From assembly GCF_000252445.1 (NCBI RefSeq), contig NC_017790.1, forward strand, positions 2,214,501 to 2,278,500: a DNA stretch of 64,000 nucleotides, given 5' to 3'. Shown piece after piece: positions 43,783-56,533 of this stretch. The position numbers and the translations under genes are program-made. The notes beneath the pieces are model-generated. The model saw only the letters and a list, made by a program, of their open reading frames with translations, searched no databases and was not told where the DNA came from. This stretch comes from Deinococcus gobiensis I-0 (GTDB taxonomy: Bacteria; Deinococcota; Deinococci; Deinococcales; Deinococcaceae). Within the stretch, counting starts at the first letter, position 1. Each line of letters begins with the position of its first letter.

Positions 43783-44898
43783 TCAGCGCCGCATTTGCGC
43801 CTTCATCCAGGCGGCCATGTCGTTCATGGGCGGCGCGGCCATCGGGGCGAACACGTCGCGCGTAATGTCGGCGGCCGGCCCCAGCGAGTGCCCCAGCCCC
43901 GGATAGAGCTTCAGCGTGACCTGGGTGTTTCTGGCGGCCCGCAGCGCCGCGTCCAGTTGGATAGCGTACCGGGCATTGACGTTGCCGTCGTTCTCGCCCT
44001 GGAGGATCAGCACCGGCATCCGCAGCCTGGAGGCCAGTTCGCCCAGGGGGGGCAGGCTGGTGGCCGGGGCATACAGCGGCGAGGCCGCCATCAGGAGCCG
44101 GTAGAACTCCACGATTCTGGGCGCGACCTCGGCCCGCAGGTCCAGTCGCCCGTCGCCGTCGGTGTCCAGAATGCCCGCCAGTTTGGGCTGCTGCGGCGTG
44201 CTGTCGCGGTCGAGGAGCAGCGCCGCCTGCGACTTCGCCAGGGGGCTGCCCGGCCCGCCCAGCGCTGCCAGGACGCCCTTCAGGTCGATCTTGCCGTTCT
44301 GGGCATAGGGGGTCAGGTAGGCCAGCCCGGTGGCAGCGAACTGGTCGGCGAAGGTCTCGGCGAAACCGTCCACGACCGGCCCCTGCACGATCAGCCCGCG
44401 TGCCCCGACCTCCTGGGCCAGCGACGCGGCCACGACGCTGCCCTCGCTCCAGCCGTAGACGAACACCGGCCCCGCCGCGACTCCCGGCTGGCGACGGGCC
44501 ACGTCCAGCGCCGTGCGCGCGTCGGCCAGCAGGTCGCGCATGCTCAGGGCGGCGTACCCCGCCTGGGCGGCCTGGGCGGTCGCCGGGTCGAAGCTCTGGG
44601 CGGCGTAGCGCTTGTCGTAGCGCATGACCGCGAAGCCCTGCGCGGCGAGGCGGCGGGCCAGCGCGCCCAGCGACCCCTGGACCACGCTGCCGGGCACGGC
44701 GTAGCTACCGTCGCGGTCCTCGGGGCCGGTGCCCTGGATGAGCAGCACGAGCGGGGCCGGGGCCGCGCCGGGGGGCAGCAGCAGTTCGGCGCGGCTGGGC
44801 ACGCCGCCCAGGTCCAGGGTCAGGGTGCGGGCCGCCACGTCTGCGGCGTGCGCGGTCCCGAGGGCCAGCGAGAACATCAGGGGAAGGAGCCGTCTCAT
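43783..44898 (-). CDS. Secreted alpha/beta hydrolase (S9-like)
   Basis: A 371-residue protein with a signal peptide ([19 protein letters not shown]). The alpha/beta hydrolase fold shows the oxyanion-region [13 protein letters not shown], the nucleophile in GWSEGS, the Asp in GENDGNVN and the His in GLGHSLGP. It resembles acyl-peptidase or esterase members of the prolyl-oligopeptidase clan. Substrate unknown. TACGGT ends 6 nt before the ATG. It is divergent from an HTH gene across 30 bp. Confidence 0.85.
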   Translation of the reverse strand: MRRLLPLMFSLALGTAHAADVAARTLTLDLGGVPSRAELLLPPGAAPAPLVLLIQGTGPEDRDGSYAVPGSVVQGSLGALARRLAAQGFAVMRYDKRYAAQSFDPATAQAAQAGYAALSMRDLLADARTALDVARRQPGVAAGPVFVYGWSEGSVVAASLAQEVGARGLIVQGPVVDGFAETFADQFAATGLAYLTPYAQNGKIDLKGVLAALGGPGSPLAKSQAALLLDRDSTPQQPKLAGILDTDGDGRLDLRAEVAPRIVEFYRLLMAASPLYAPATSLPPLGELASRLRMPVLILQGENDGNVNARYAIQLDAALRAARNTQVTLKLYPGLGHSLGPAADITRDVFAPMAAPPMNDMAAWMKAQMRR

Positions 44899-44928
44899 GG
44901 GCAGACCGTAGGCCTTACCCTGCTTCCC
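44899..44928. promoter_or_regulatory. 30-bp divergent leaderless promoters
   Basis: The whole space between two divergent start codons. The minus-strand -10 (TACGGT on the minus strand, 44905-44910) and the plus-strand -10 TACCCT (44916-44921) are 5 bp apart. Each ends 6-7 nt before its start codon. The -35 regions therefore fall inside the opposite coding sequence, and RNA polymerase should not be able to occupy both at once. Confidence 0.6.
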
Positions 44929-45579
44929 ATGAAAGGCCTTCAGGGAAGCTGCCTCCCACCCGGCACCCGGACGGTGCTGGACGCCGCCCAGGCTGCCGTC
45001 GTGACCGACCGGACCGAACTGCGCCGCCTGGCCCCGTTCATGCGCGGCGAGTGCACCGTGTCGCAGGCCGCCGCCGCGCTGGGCCTGGGCCTGACCCCGA
45101 CCTTCAAGCTCGTGCAGCGTTACCTGCGCCTGGGCCTGCTGAGCGAGAGCCGCCGCGAGGCGCGGGCTGGGCGGGCGCTGCGGCACTACCGCGCGCCGGG
45201 CGCCTTTTACGTCCCCTTTCACGTGCGGCCCTTCGAGCAGATGGGCGAGGCCAACCGGGGCGCGGGGCTGCGGGCCTTCGAGCACAACCTGGAACGGGCC
45301 ATGCACACCCGCACCTGGGCGGGCTGGGGCAGCCTGAGCTGCTTTACCCCGGCCGGAGACGTGTACTACGAATTCGTCTCCGAGTCGGGCGAGGTCTGGG
45401 AGCCGCTGGCGCAGGGCGCCCCGCTGATCCTGGCGGGCTGGAACCGCGTCACCCTGAGCGTCGACGAGGCCCGCACCCTGCAGCGTCAGCTCGTCGCGCT
45501 GCTCCGCCCCTACCTGAACCGCCCGGGAACGGGCGAGCCGTATCAGGTCGGCATCTTCCTGACCCCCGACCGGCCCTAG
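44929..45579 (+). CDS. Helix-turn-helix protein, putative regulator
   Basis: A 216-residue protein. Residues 25-75 look like a winged helix (RRLAPFMRGECTVSQAAAAL, PTFKLVQRYLRLGLL, then the wing SRREARAGRALRHYRAP), as in ArsR/MarR-like proteins. The C-terminal 140 residues are of unknown type. TACCCT ends 7 nt before ATG 44929. It could repress the divergent hydrolase. Confidence 0.65.
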   Translation: MKGLQGSCLPPGTRTVLDAAQAAVVTDRTELRRLAPFMRGECTVSQAAAALGLGLTPTFKLVQRYLRLGLLSESRREARAGRALRHYRAPGAFYVPFHVRPFEQMGEANRGAGLRAFEHNLERAMHTRTWAGWGSLSCFTPAGDVYYEFVSESGEVWEPLAQGAPLILAGWNRVTLSVDEARTLQRQLVALLRPYLNRPGTGEPYQVGIFLTPDRP

Positions 45580-45618
45580 AACCGCAGGCCAGCGCGCGGC
45601 CGAGCGTAGGCTGGGGCC

Positions 45619-45918
45619 ATGCGCCATTACCTGCTGACGTACCGTTTCCGCTACGCCGACCACGCCGAGCGCCGCGTGCCGCACCGGGGGGCGCACCTCG
45701 CCCATGCCCGGGCCGCCGCCGAACGCGGAGAGCTACTGCTGGGCGGCGCGCTCGCCGACCCGATGGACGGGGCCGTCCTGCTGTTCCGCGCCGAGGGGCC
45801 GCAGCCTGCGCGGGCCTTCGCCGAGGCCGACCCCTACGTGCAGGCGGGACTGGTCGAGTCGTGGGACGTGCGGGAATGGACGACGGTGGTGGGCGAGGGC
45901 GCGGCGCACAGGGTCTGA
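45619..45918 (+). CDS. YciI family protein
   Basis: A 99-residue protein of the YCII fold: MRHYLLTYRFRYADHAERR, the His of RGAHLAHARAAAERGELLLG, ADPMDGAVLLFRAE and DPYVQAGLVESWDVREW. The family holds a conserved Asp-His pair, possibly catalytic, with no agreed substrate. TAGGCT ends 6 nt before the ATG. Only 2 nt separates it from the phosphatase gene behind it. Confidence 0.85.
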   Translation: MRHYLLTYRFRYADHAERRVPHRGAHLAHARAAAERGELLLGGALADPMDGAVLLFRAEGPQPARAFAEADPYVQAGLVESWDVREWTTVVGEGAAHRV

Positions 45919-45920
45919 GC

Positions 45921-46478
45921 ATGGATGGGGGACGGGGTCGCCCGTTGCTGGTTCTCGATCTGGATGAGACGCTTTGGCATGGTCAGGCCACCGGGGCGGG
46001 GATCGGCTTCGCCCTGCGTCCCTGCCTGGGCAAATTTCTGTATGGCGTGGCCGGGCCGTACGACCTCGCCGTCTGGACTTCGGCCAGCGAAGACTGGATG
46101 CGGGCCGGGTTGGCCGCCGTGAGGGCCGCGACCGGCTTCGACCTCGCAGGCCGGGCCGTTTTTCTCTGGGACCGCTCCCGCTGTTCGCTTCGGCGACTGG
46201 AAGACGGAGACTTCGGGTGGCACAAACCGGCCCGCAAGTTCCGGGCCGGCTGGATTCGGTCGAAATATCCCCGGACCCGCATCCCGGCGCTCGACGATCT
46301 GGCCTCCAACTACGCCGCCGGGTACGGCCACCTGATCAGGATCGAGGCCTGGACAGGGGCCCCGGAGGACCGGGAGTTGCGGCGTCTGGCACGGTATCTC
46401 GCTTCCATCGTCCACGAGGCCGATCTCCGGGCAGTCGAGAAACGTGGCTGGGCCAGCCGCACGCCGTCAGAGGACTAA
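45921..46478 (+). CDS. FCP1/SCP-like (NIF-type) HAD phosphatase
   Basis: A 185-residue protein with the DxDx(T/V) motif DLDETL at residues 13-18, which begins [13 protein letters not shown] as in FCP1/SCP/NIF phosphatases. It continues with [19 protein letters not shown], a Lys in WHKPARKF, and a DD pair in [11 protein letters not shown]. These enzymes dephosphorylate RNA polymerase II tails in eukaryotes; bacterial members are little studied and the substrate is unknown. It is cotranscribed with YciI (2-nt gap). Codon use matches its neighbours. Confidence 0.8.
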   Translation: MDGGRGRPLLVLDLDETLWHGQATGAGIGFALRPCLGKFLYGVAGPYDLAVWTSASEDWMRAGLAAVRAATGFDLAGRAVFLWDRSRCSLRRLEDGDFGWHKPARKFRAGWIRSKYPRTRIPALDDLASNYAAGYGHLIRIEAWTGAPEDRELRRLARYLASIVHEADLRAVEKRGWASRTPSED

Positions 46479-46538
46479 ACCACCCCCACTTTCTCCCCGC
46501 GCGGCCCGCGCTATCCTCTGCCCTATCGCGCCCCCACG

Positions 46539-46661
46539 GCGCGGTCATCCAGAGGCGTCCGAGGGAATTTTCCGGCCCGGCGACGACGCGGCAACCGGCC
46601 CACATTTCGGCAGCGGTGCCCCCGGAAAAGTGCCTGTGTGGGTGCGCCGACGATGGCGCGA
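46539..46661 (+). promoter_or_regulatory. SAM-I riboswitch (S-box) upstream of metH
   Basis: The conserved core is present in order: CATCCAGAGGCG, GAGGGA, GGCCCG, GCGGCAACC, and a later GGTGCC. P1 can form from GCGCGGTCATC (46539-46549) with GATGGCGCG (46652-46660), with one bulge. A -10 TATCCT lies at 46512-46517. A hairpin GGCCGC-CCAGC-GCGGCC (46728-46744) sits just before the ribosome site of metH, so control may act by hiding that site or by ending transcription. S-adenosylmethionine should switch off metH-metF. Confidence 0.88.
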
Positions 46662-46762
46662 GCGGGCACGATGGCCCAGCCCGATGGAGCTGCCGAAGGC
46701 GCGACTCGACGCGCGAAGACGTTTCCAGGCCGCCCAGCGCGGCCAGATTCATAGGGGTAGAC

Positions 46763-50487
<3,725 letters not shown>

Positions 50488-50491
<4 letters not shown>

Positions 50492-51228
50492 CCCGCATCT
50501 CGCTGGAACTCGTGCCGCGCAGCCGCTCGGGCCTGCGCGCCGAACTTGACACCGTGCGCGAGCATTTTCCCGGCGTGGACACGGTGAATGTGCCCGACCT
50601 CACGCGCTTTTCCACCCGCTCGTGGGAGGGGTGCGCCTTCGCGCGGCCGCACCTGCGGGCCATTCCGCACATCCGGGCCATCGACCTCAATCCCAAAGAG
50701 CCGCTGCCCATGTCGGGCCTGCTGCTGGCGCACGAGATCGACGAGGTGCTGATCGTGACCGGGGACGCCCCCAGCGACATGAACCGCCGCGTATACAACG
50801 TGGACGCCGAGGCCGCCATCCGCCGGTTCCGGCGCGAGCTGCCGCACGTGCGCGTGTACGCGGGCCTGGACCCCTACCGCCAGTCCTTCGCCCGCGAGCG
50901 CGACTACCTGGAGCGCAAGCTGGAGGCGGGCGCGGTGGGCTTCTTCTCGCAGCCCTTCTTCGACCTGCGGCTGATGGACACCTACGCCGACCTGCTGCCC
51001 GAGGGCGCGGAGATGTGGTGGGGCGTGACCAACGTGACCACCGAGGGCTCGGCCAACTACTGGGCGTCGCGCAACAACGCCGTGTTTCCGCGTTCCTTCG
51101 ACCTCTCGCTGGAATGGAACCGCAAACTGGCGGGAGACGCTCTGCACTTTGCCCGCGACCGGGGCCAGCACGTGTATTTCCAGCCGATCCGCACGGACCT
51201 GCGCGAGTATCTGGAAGGGATTCTGTAA
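50488..51228 (+). CDS. metF: Methylenetetrahydrofolate reductase-like protein
   Basis: A 246-residue TIM-barrel enzyme, shorter than the ~295 residues of E. coli MetF. The MTHFR elements are present in divergent form: [12 protein letters not shown] near the N-terminus, [13 protein letters not shown], and [12 protein letters not shown], which matches the TQxxFD motif. It should make the methyl donor for MetH. GTG 50488 overlaps the metH stop (GTGA) with CCGGAGG upstream, so the two are coupled and both are under the SAM riboswitch. Confidence 0.82.
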
Positions 51229-51250
51229 CGGGGGCTGGAGCGCTGGCCGT

Positions 51251-51973
51251 TCAGTTTTCCGGCTGAATGGCGGGCCCGGGCAGGGGGACCCGGGTCCACC
51301 GCAACAGGACGCCGAAGGTGCCGCAGCGGTCCTCGCGGGGCACAGTCAGCGTTGCTCCAGCCACGCGGTAACGCTGCTTGTTGCTGGAGATGCCGTGTAC
51401 CCGGTCGCCCCGCACTTCTGCCGGACCACACCCGCCGCGCGGCGGCGTGGGCAGTGCCGGGGTCAGTATGCGCCCGTCCTGTGCGCTGATCACCCGCCCG
51501 CTCAGCGCCGAGCCGTCGCGGAGGAACGGTGCGGACGGCGGCACGCTGTCGTAGTCCACGAGCAATACCTTGCCGTCTGCGACGCCTGCCACGTCCACGA
51601 GACCCTTGGCCAGGGTGCGCCCGCTGTCCAGGCGCAGGAGCAGGGTGGCCGAGTTGGTGACGGCGCCACTCTGAATCGAGAGCAGATTCACCAACCCCTC
51701 CCCCCGCCCCAGCGCCTGCGGCACCAGCACGCCCGAGCCGTATGTCTTCCAGAGCGTGCGGCCGGTCCGGCGGTCCCGGGCCAGGACCAGCGCCGAAAGC
51801 CGTTCATCCTGCCGGCCCGCCGTGATGATCTGGACGTTGCCGTCGCTGTAGCTGTTCTGCCGGGCGTAGCCGACCGGCAGCGGAGCACCGACCAGGGGCG
51901 CCGTGTCCTGCCGGGCCTGGACAGTCGCGCAGAGCGGGGCGATCACCCCTAGAGCGAGCACCCCCCGGCGCAT
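51251..51973 (-). CDS. Secreted protein, possible beta-propeller-like, unknown function
   Basis: A 240-residue protein with a signal peptide ending near VQA. The mature part has a PQQ-repeat-like element RDRRTGRTLWKTY and several strand-turn units (GVADGKVLLVDYDS, VISAQDGRILTP), but it is too short for a full propeller. Two Cys near the C-terminus. The start ATG overlaps the preceding stop by one base (TAATG), so it is in an operon with the DUF4139 gene. Confidence 0.65.
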   Translation of the reverse strand: MRRGVLALGVIAPLCATVQARQDTAPLVGAPLPVGYARQNSYSDGNVQIITAGRQDERLSALVLARDRRTGRTLWKTYGSGVLVPQALGRGEGLVNLLSIQSGAVTNSATLLLRLDSGRTLAKGLVDVAGVADGKVLLVDYDSVPPSAPFLRDGSALSGRVISAQDGRILTPALPTPPRGGCGPAEVRGDRVHGISSNKQRYRVAGATLTVPREDRCGTFGVLLRWTRVPLPGPAIQPEN

Positions 51974-53253
51974 TACGAGTTGTCCACGACCACCGTGAAG
52001 CTCTTGCTGACCTTGCCCTTCGCGGGCACGTCCACCTTGAGGGTCGCGGTGCCCTGGTTCTGTACGGGCGCGGCGTTGTCGATGATCACGCGGCGGCCCC
52101 CCACGCGCTCGGTGATCTCGGCACGCACGGCGCGCGCCTTGCTGCTCTCCAGGGCGTAGGTGACCTTGTAGGTCGTGCGCGTCACGTTGCCCTCGGCATT
52201 CTTGACCTGGGTCACGGTCTGGACGGTGCGGCTGTACTCGACGTCCGGGTCGTTGCCCAGCGAGAACTCGACCTGGCCGCCCTGGCGCGTCTCACCGATG
52301 TTCGTCTGCCCGACGATGCGGCCGTCCTCACGCACCGTCATCTGGCCGCCGGGCAGGCGCTGGTCGGCCTTGAAGCGGTAGAAACGGTTCAGGGTGCCGT
52401 CCTGCGTGCCGGTGCCGAAGTAGGTGTTCAGGCCCACGAAGCGCTCGAAGGTGCTCAGTTTGGGCGTCAGGAAGGGCAGCGTCACCACGCTGTTGGCCGG
52501 CAGCGTGAAGGGCGTGGTCAGGGCGTAGCGGTACAGGCCGCGCAGGTCACCCTGGCTCTCGATCTTGGAGGCGGCCATCGGCGCGGCGACGGCCCGGCTG
52601 ACTGCGCCGTCGAACATGGCTTCCTGCGCCAGCGGCGTGCCCTGCACCTCCACGTCCCCGGCGTACAGCTCGGTGGCCTTCACGTCGTAGGGCTGCTCGG
52701 TCGTGTTGCGGATGTCGGCCAGGGCCGAGAGGGACGCGCCGCCGTCCCCGGCCTGCAGGGTGTAACGCGGCGACCAGCTCACGGCGCGGGTCAGGTAGCT
52801 CAGGGTACCGCTGCCCGCAGCGGGCAGGCTGAACACGAGCGTCTGGGTGGCGGCCTGGGCATTGACGGGCGGAGCCTCGGTGAATTGCAGGTCCTCGAAA
52901 CGCACCGTGAAGAAGCGGCCCGCCGCGTCCTTGACCAGCAGGTCGCGGGCGCGCACCAGGGTCACGGCCTCGGGGGCCTTGCCGTCGCGCACGAGGTACA
53001 CCGTCTTGCCTTCGAGCCCCGTGAGCCAGTTGGCCTGCTGGCTCTGCACCGCCTGCGTGAAGGGCAGGCCTTCGAGCGACAGGCTGCCCGACAGGACGCT
53101 GCCCCAGGTGTCCTGCGGCAGGGTGACGTTCAGGGTGGTGCCCGTGCTCTGCACCGGCTGGCGCACTTCGGAGAAGCTGGGGTAGATGCGGAGGTCGGCG
53201 GCCTGGGCCATGCCCGCGCCCAACATCAGGGCGCTCATCACGATTCGGTTCAT
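51973..53253 (-). CDS. Secreted DUF4139 family protein
   Basis: A 426-residue protein with a signal peptide (MNRIVMSALMLGAGMAQA). DLRIYPSFSEVRQP at the mature N-terminus and YLTRAVSWSPRYTLQ with LADIRNTTEQPYDV are the features of DUF4139 (mucoidy-inhibitor-like) proteins, which work outside the cell membrane with unknown function. The whole is rich in beta strands. No standard leaderless box is next to the ATG. First gene of an operon with the secreted protein behind it. Confidence 0.82.
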   Translation of the reverse strand: MNRIVMSALMLGAGMAQAADLRIYPSFSEVRQPVQSTGTTLNVTLPQDTWGSVLSGSLSLEGLPFTQAVQSQQANWLTGLEGKTVYLVRDGKAPEAVTLVRARDLLVKDAAGRFFTVRFEDLQFTEAPPVNAQAATQTLVFSLPAAGSGTLSYLTRAVSWSPRYTLQAGDGGASLSALADIRNTTEQPYDVKATELYAGDVEVQGTPLAQEAMFDGAVSRAVAAPMAASKIESQGDLRGLYRYALTTPFTLPANSVVTLPFLTPKLSTFERFVGLNTYFGTGTQDGTLNRFYRFKADQRLPGGQMTVREDGRIVGQTNIGETRQGGQVEFSLGNDPDVEYSRTVQTVTQVKNAEGNVTRTTYKVTYALESSKARAVRAEITERVGGRRVIIDNAAPVQNQGTATLKVDVPAKGKVSKSFTVVVDNS

Positions 53254-53903
53254 GCCCCTATGCTGCGGGGGCCGCGTTTATGAGACGTGAGAACGCGCGT
53301 CAGACGGCGAACAGCTCTGATGTGCCCGTCAGGAAAGTGGCTGGGCCCGGTGGCTGTTCGGTGGCTTTGCCGTACCCCCCCGCCTGCCGCGCGACCCGGG
53401 AATCCGGAAAATCGGTCCTGCCCCGACCCGGGGCCGTTCATGTCCGCCACACCCCGCCGTAGCTCTACCGCTCGGCCGGGTGACGCAAGCGGCGGCCCAG
53501 CCGAACATCCGTCTGCGGGACCGGCACGGACGGCAGCATTCCCCTTCCGGCCTCTCCTCCGGGAGCGGACGGAAAGCTCGACCGGGCCCTGCGGCCCTGC
53601 AGAATGGGATCTGAAGAATGGGATGCATGCCCCGCACGGGCTGGACCGGATACCGGCCTGTCCCGCGCCACTCTGAGATTCGCCACTCCACAGGTCGGCA
53701 CGGTTCTGGGCGCTCCGGCCACCGACCGTTCCCGGAGTGGACCCGGAACCGACCGGCTTTCACGCCGGGCTGCGCCGCTGGATCACACCGGCGGGGTGAG
53801 CGACCCTGGCAACCTTCTGCGGGACTGTCGCCCAGAATCCTCTGGACGTGCCGGAGCGCAGACCCGAACCGCCGTCCAGGCTGCGCCCCCGACCCACCGG
53901 CGG
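53254..53903. other. 650-bp gene-free region with nested inverted and direct repeats
   Basis: No frame here shows the codon pattern of the window. Visible structure: AGAATGGGAT twice (53601-53610, 53615-53624), CGCCACTC twice (53666-53673, 53681-53688), then a block at 53683-53750 in which CCACTCC/GGAGTGG, GGTCGG/CCGACC, CTCCG/CGGAG and GGTTC/GAACC give two mutually exclusive folds. It precedes the DUF4139 operon on the minus strand and follows etfA. It may hold a structured leader or a small RNA. Confidence 0.45.
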
Positions 53904-54863
53904 CTACTTCTTGGCCGCCTCGATCAGTGCGGGCACGATCTGGGTGATGTCGCCCACGATGCCGTAGTCGGCCACCTTGAAGATGGGGGCCTCGGCGTCC
54001 TTGTTGATCGCCACGATGTACTTGCTCTTGCCCATCCCCGAGAGATGCTGCACCGCGCCCGAAACCCCCAGCGCGATGTAAGCCCCCGGCTGCACGGTCT
54101 TGCCGGTCTGACCCACCTGCTCGGCGTAGGGCCGCCAGCCCGCGTCCACGACCGCGCGGGTCGCGCCCACGCCCGCCCCGATGCGGTCGGCCAGTCCCTC
54201 GACGTAGGTCGAGAAGTTCTCGGGGCTGCCCACCCCGCGCCCGCCCGTCACGATCACGTCGGCTTCCGAGAGCGCCACGCGGCTCGTCTTCTCGACGCTC
54301 TTGCCGGTCACCTCCACGCGGGGGGCAGGCAGGTCGAGTTCCACGTCGTACTGCTCGCCCGCGCCCGCAGCGGCGGCCGCCGGAGCGAAGGAGCCGGGCT
54401 TGACCGTCACCACGATCACGCCGCCTTCGGCCTCGACCGTTTCGGTGACGCGGGCGAGGAAGGTGTAGCGCTGGGCCTGCACCGCCGCGCCGTTCATCCC
54501 GAGCCGGGTGGCGTCTTCGAGGTACGGCGCGTCAAGTTTCACGGCCACGCGCGGGGCGTACTCGCGGCCCGACCGGCTGCCGCCGATGACGACCAGGTTC
54601 GCCTCGCCTTCCTGCGCGATCTGCGCGGCGGCGGCGGCCCAGAGTTCGGGGTTGTAGGTGGCGAGCGCCGGCAGGTCGGCCACGAGAACCTGTTCGGCGT
54701 ACCCCGCGGCCTCGGTGGCGACGCCCGCCACGTTCTGCCCCAGGACCAGCAGGGTGATGGGGCCTTCGCGGCCCGCGCCGGCCACGTCGCGCGCGGCCGT
54801 GACCATTTCCAGGGTGGACTTGGCGAGCTTGCCGCCCGCGTGTTCAGCAACGATCAGAATCAT
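53904..54863 (-). CDS. etfA: Electron transfer flavoprotein, alpha subunit
   Basis: A 319-residue subunit binding FAD. The C-terminal FAD domain is clear: [61 protein letters not shown] and [22 protein letters not shown] passes electrons from acyl-CoA and similar dehydrogenases to the membrane quinone pool. A very strong ribosome site (AAAGGAGGAG) lies before the ATG. It follows etfB after 13 bp, as usual. Confidence 0.96.
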   Translation of the reverse strand: MILIVAEHAGGKLAKSTLEMVTAARDVAGAGREGPITLLVLGQNVAGVATEAAGYAEQVLVADLPALATYNPELWAAAAAQIAQEGEANLVVIGGSRSGREYAPRVAVKLDAPYLEDATRLGMNGAAVQAQRYTFLARVTETVEAEGGVIVVTVKPGSFAPAAAAAGAGEQYDVELDLPAPRVEVTGKSVEKTSRVALSEADVIVTGGRGVGSPENFSTYVEGLADRIGAGVGATRAVVDAGWRPYAEQVGQTGKTVQPGAYIALGVSGAVQHLSGMGKSKYIVAINKDAEAPIFKVADYGIVGDITQIVPALIEAAKK

Positions 54864-54876
54864 GCCATCTCCTCCT

Positions 54877-55638
54877 TTACGCCAGGACCTTGGCTTCGCT
54901 GCGCAGCAGTTCGAGCAGCTGCTCGGCGGCGGCCTGGGGGTCTTTGCCGTCGATCATGCGGTTCAGGCGCGCGCGGGTCTGGATCTCGGCGTTCACCGTG
55001 CGCACGCGCGGCTGCACGCCGTAGGTCTCCAGGCTGTCCTTGCGCAGCTCCTTCTTCTTGGCCTTCATGATGTTGGGCAGCGTGGGGTAGCGCGGCTCGT
55101 TCAGGCCCTGCTGCGTGGTCACGACGGCGGGCAGCGGCGCGCGGAAGCTCTCGTTGCCCTCGTCCACGTCGTGGCGGCCGGTGATGGCCTCGCCCTCGAC
55201 CTTCAGCTCATTGGTCCAGGTGAGCTGCGGCCAGCCCAGGCGCTCGGCCGTCGCCGCGCCCAGCGCCTGCGAGTCCCAGTCGGCTTCCTGCCCGCCGACC
55301 AGGATCAGCGTGGCGTTTTCGGCCTGAGCGACCTGCGCGACCACGCGGCTCAGGCTCACGGCATCCACCTTCTCGGTCGTCTCGACGTGAATGGCGCGGT
55401 CCACGCCCATCGCCAGGGCGGTGCGCAGGGCGTCCTCGTTGCGCTGCGGGCCGACGGCCAGCGCGATGATCTGCTCGACGCCCGCGCCGTTCTCGCGCAG
55501 GCGCAGGGCCTCTTCCACACCGTATTCGTCCATGCCGTCGATGACCAGGGTGGTGCCGTCGAGGTCCACGGCCTGTCCGGCCACCTTCACGCGCGCTTCG
55601 GCGTCCGGAACCTGCCGGACGAGGGTCAGAATGTTCAT
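54877..55638 (-). CDS. etfB: Electron transfer flavoprotein, beta subunit
   Basis: A 253-residue partner of EtfA. It begins [19 protein letters not shown], with [32 protein letters not shown] and KAKKKELR, the normal AMP-binding beta subunit landmarks. GGAGG precedes the ATG at 55638. A 4-codon frame (MEDA) ends exactly over this start, but it also contains the ribosome site and may be chance. A likely -10 (TACGCT) lies at 55675-55680 on the minus strand. Confidence 0.95.
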   Translation of the reverse strand: MNILTLVRQVPDAEARVKVAGQAVDLDGTTLVIDGMDEYGVEEALRLRENGAGVEQIIALAVGPQRNEDALRTALAMGVDRAIHVETTEKVDAVSLSRVVAQVAQAENATLILVGGQEADWDSQALGAATAERLGWPQLTWTNELKVEGEAITGRHDVDEGNESFRAPLPAVVTTQQGLNEPRYPTLPNIMKAKKKELRKDSLETYGVQPRVRTVNAEIQTRARLNRMIDGKDPQAAAEQLLELLRSEAKVLA

Positions 55639-55807
55639 GCATCCTCCATGGGGCCGCCGGGGCGGCCTGGGTGTAGCGTATTGGACTCGGTGCAATTTTA
55701 GCGCCCTGTCCAGCCATTTTCCAGTCGCCACAGCATAGGGCGCGGCCCCGGCCCCCGCAGCGCCTGACGCTGGGCTGTCGGCTTTCTCAAGACGCCATGT
55801 GACCCTT

Positions 55808-55824
55808 CATGAGCCGCTCTCATG
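55808..55824. promoter_or_regulatory. Inverted repeat upstream of the outer-membrane barrel gene
   Basis: CATGAG-CCGCT-CTCATG, a perfect 6-bp inverted repeat, sits 23-39 nt before the start codon of the barrel gene and overlaps the region where its -35/-10 should be (CATGTT near 55821). It could be a regulator site or a start-proximal hairpin. Confidence 0.4.
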
Positions 55825-55846
55825 TTCAGGCCCGAGGGTAGAAGGC

Positions 55847-56533
55847 ATGAAGAAGGCCCTGATCGTCGCCGCCATCGCCGCCGCCACCAGTTCCGCCAGC
55901 GCGCAGTTCGTCTCCGGCTCGTCCCTCAACGGGGTCGAGCTCGGCCTGAGCGCCGGCTACGCCTCGGGCCTGTCGGGCGGCGCCTTCGTCCACGTGCCCA
56001 ATGTCGCCGGTCCGGTCGGCCTCCGTGCCAGCGTGGACTACGTGCGCCCCTCGGACGCCCTGCGCGACGATGTGGACGTGGGCGCGGGCACTGGCCTGAC
56101 GCTGGGCACCTTCGGCAGCTTCAAGGGGCGGGGTCAGGCGACCGAGAGCGGCAGCCAGACCATGCTGGGCCTGGACGGCACCTACAGCCTGGGCGAGATC
56201 GCGCCGGGCGTGGACGCGACCGCTTACGCCGGGGGCCGCTACGGCCGCTTCAGCGCCACCGAGACCTACGCGGGCAGCAACGCCAACAGCCAGACCACCA
56301 CGACCAACGCCTTCGGCATCGGCGCGGGCGCGATGGTGAGCTACGCGCTCGCCGGCAACATCAGCCTGTTCGGCGACCTGGGCCTGGACCACTACTTCCC
56401 CTCGACGCTGAGCAACGGCACCGACGCGGGCACTTATGCCCCCGGCGAGGCCGGCTACAACGACGTGCGCAGCCGCTTCGCCTTCCCCGGCACGGTGGTC
56501 AAGGCCAAGATCGGCGTCAAGCTCAGCTACTGA
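55847..56533 (+). CDS. Small outer-membrane beta-barrel-like protein
   Basis: A 228-residue protein with a signal peptide ([19 protein letters not shown], cleavage before QFVSG). The mature part alternates polar and apolar residues in 8-10 strands ([43 protein letters not shown]) and ends with [10 protein letters not shown], the terminal aromatic typical of barrel proteins. Deinococcus makes several such surface proteins. An RBS-like GAAGG precedes the ATG. Its 3' end overlaps the next, convergent gene by 7 bp. Confidence 0.8.
   Translation: MKKALIVAAIAAATSSASAQFVSGSSLNGVELGLSAGYASGLSGGAFVHVPNVAGPVGLRASVDYVRPSDALRDDVDVGAGTGLTLGTFGSFKGRGQATESGSQTMLGLDGTYSLGEIAPGVDATAYAGGRYGRFSATETYAGSNANSQTTTTNAFGIGAGAMVSYALAGNISLFGDLGLDHYFPSTLSNGTDAGTYAPGEAGYNDVRSRFAFPGTVVKAKIGVKLSY

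Noticed and set aside
45974..46762. Upstream extension of the metH frame
   Set aside because: The frame is open far upstream by chance, but this region is the phosphatase gene in another frame and then the SAM riboswitch. MetH homology starts right after GTG 46763.
53287..53763. Open frames of 129 and 144 codons in the gene-free region
   Set aside because: Both strands are open with no codon bias, no ribosome site and no recognisable domain, and the repeats do not follow a codon period.
55635..55649. Four-codon frame (MEDA) ending over the etfB start
   Set aside because: It resembles the mini-ORF coupling at tamB, but its start is about 25 nt after the likely -10, not leaderless, and its bases are the ribosome site of etfB. 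Chance is the simpler reading.
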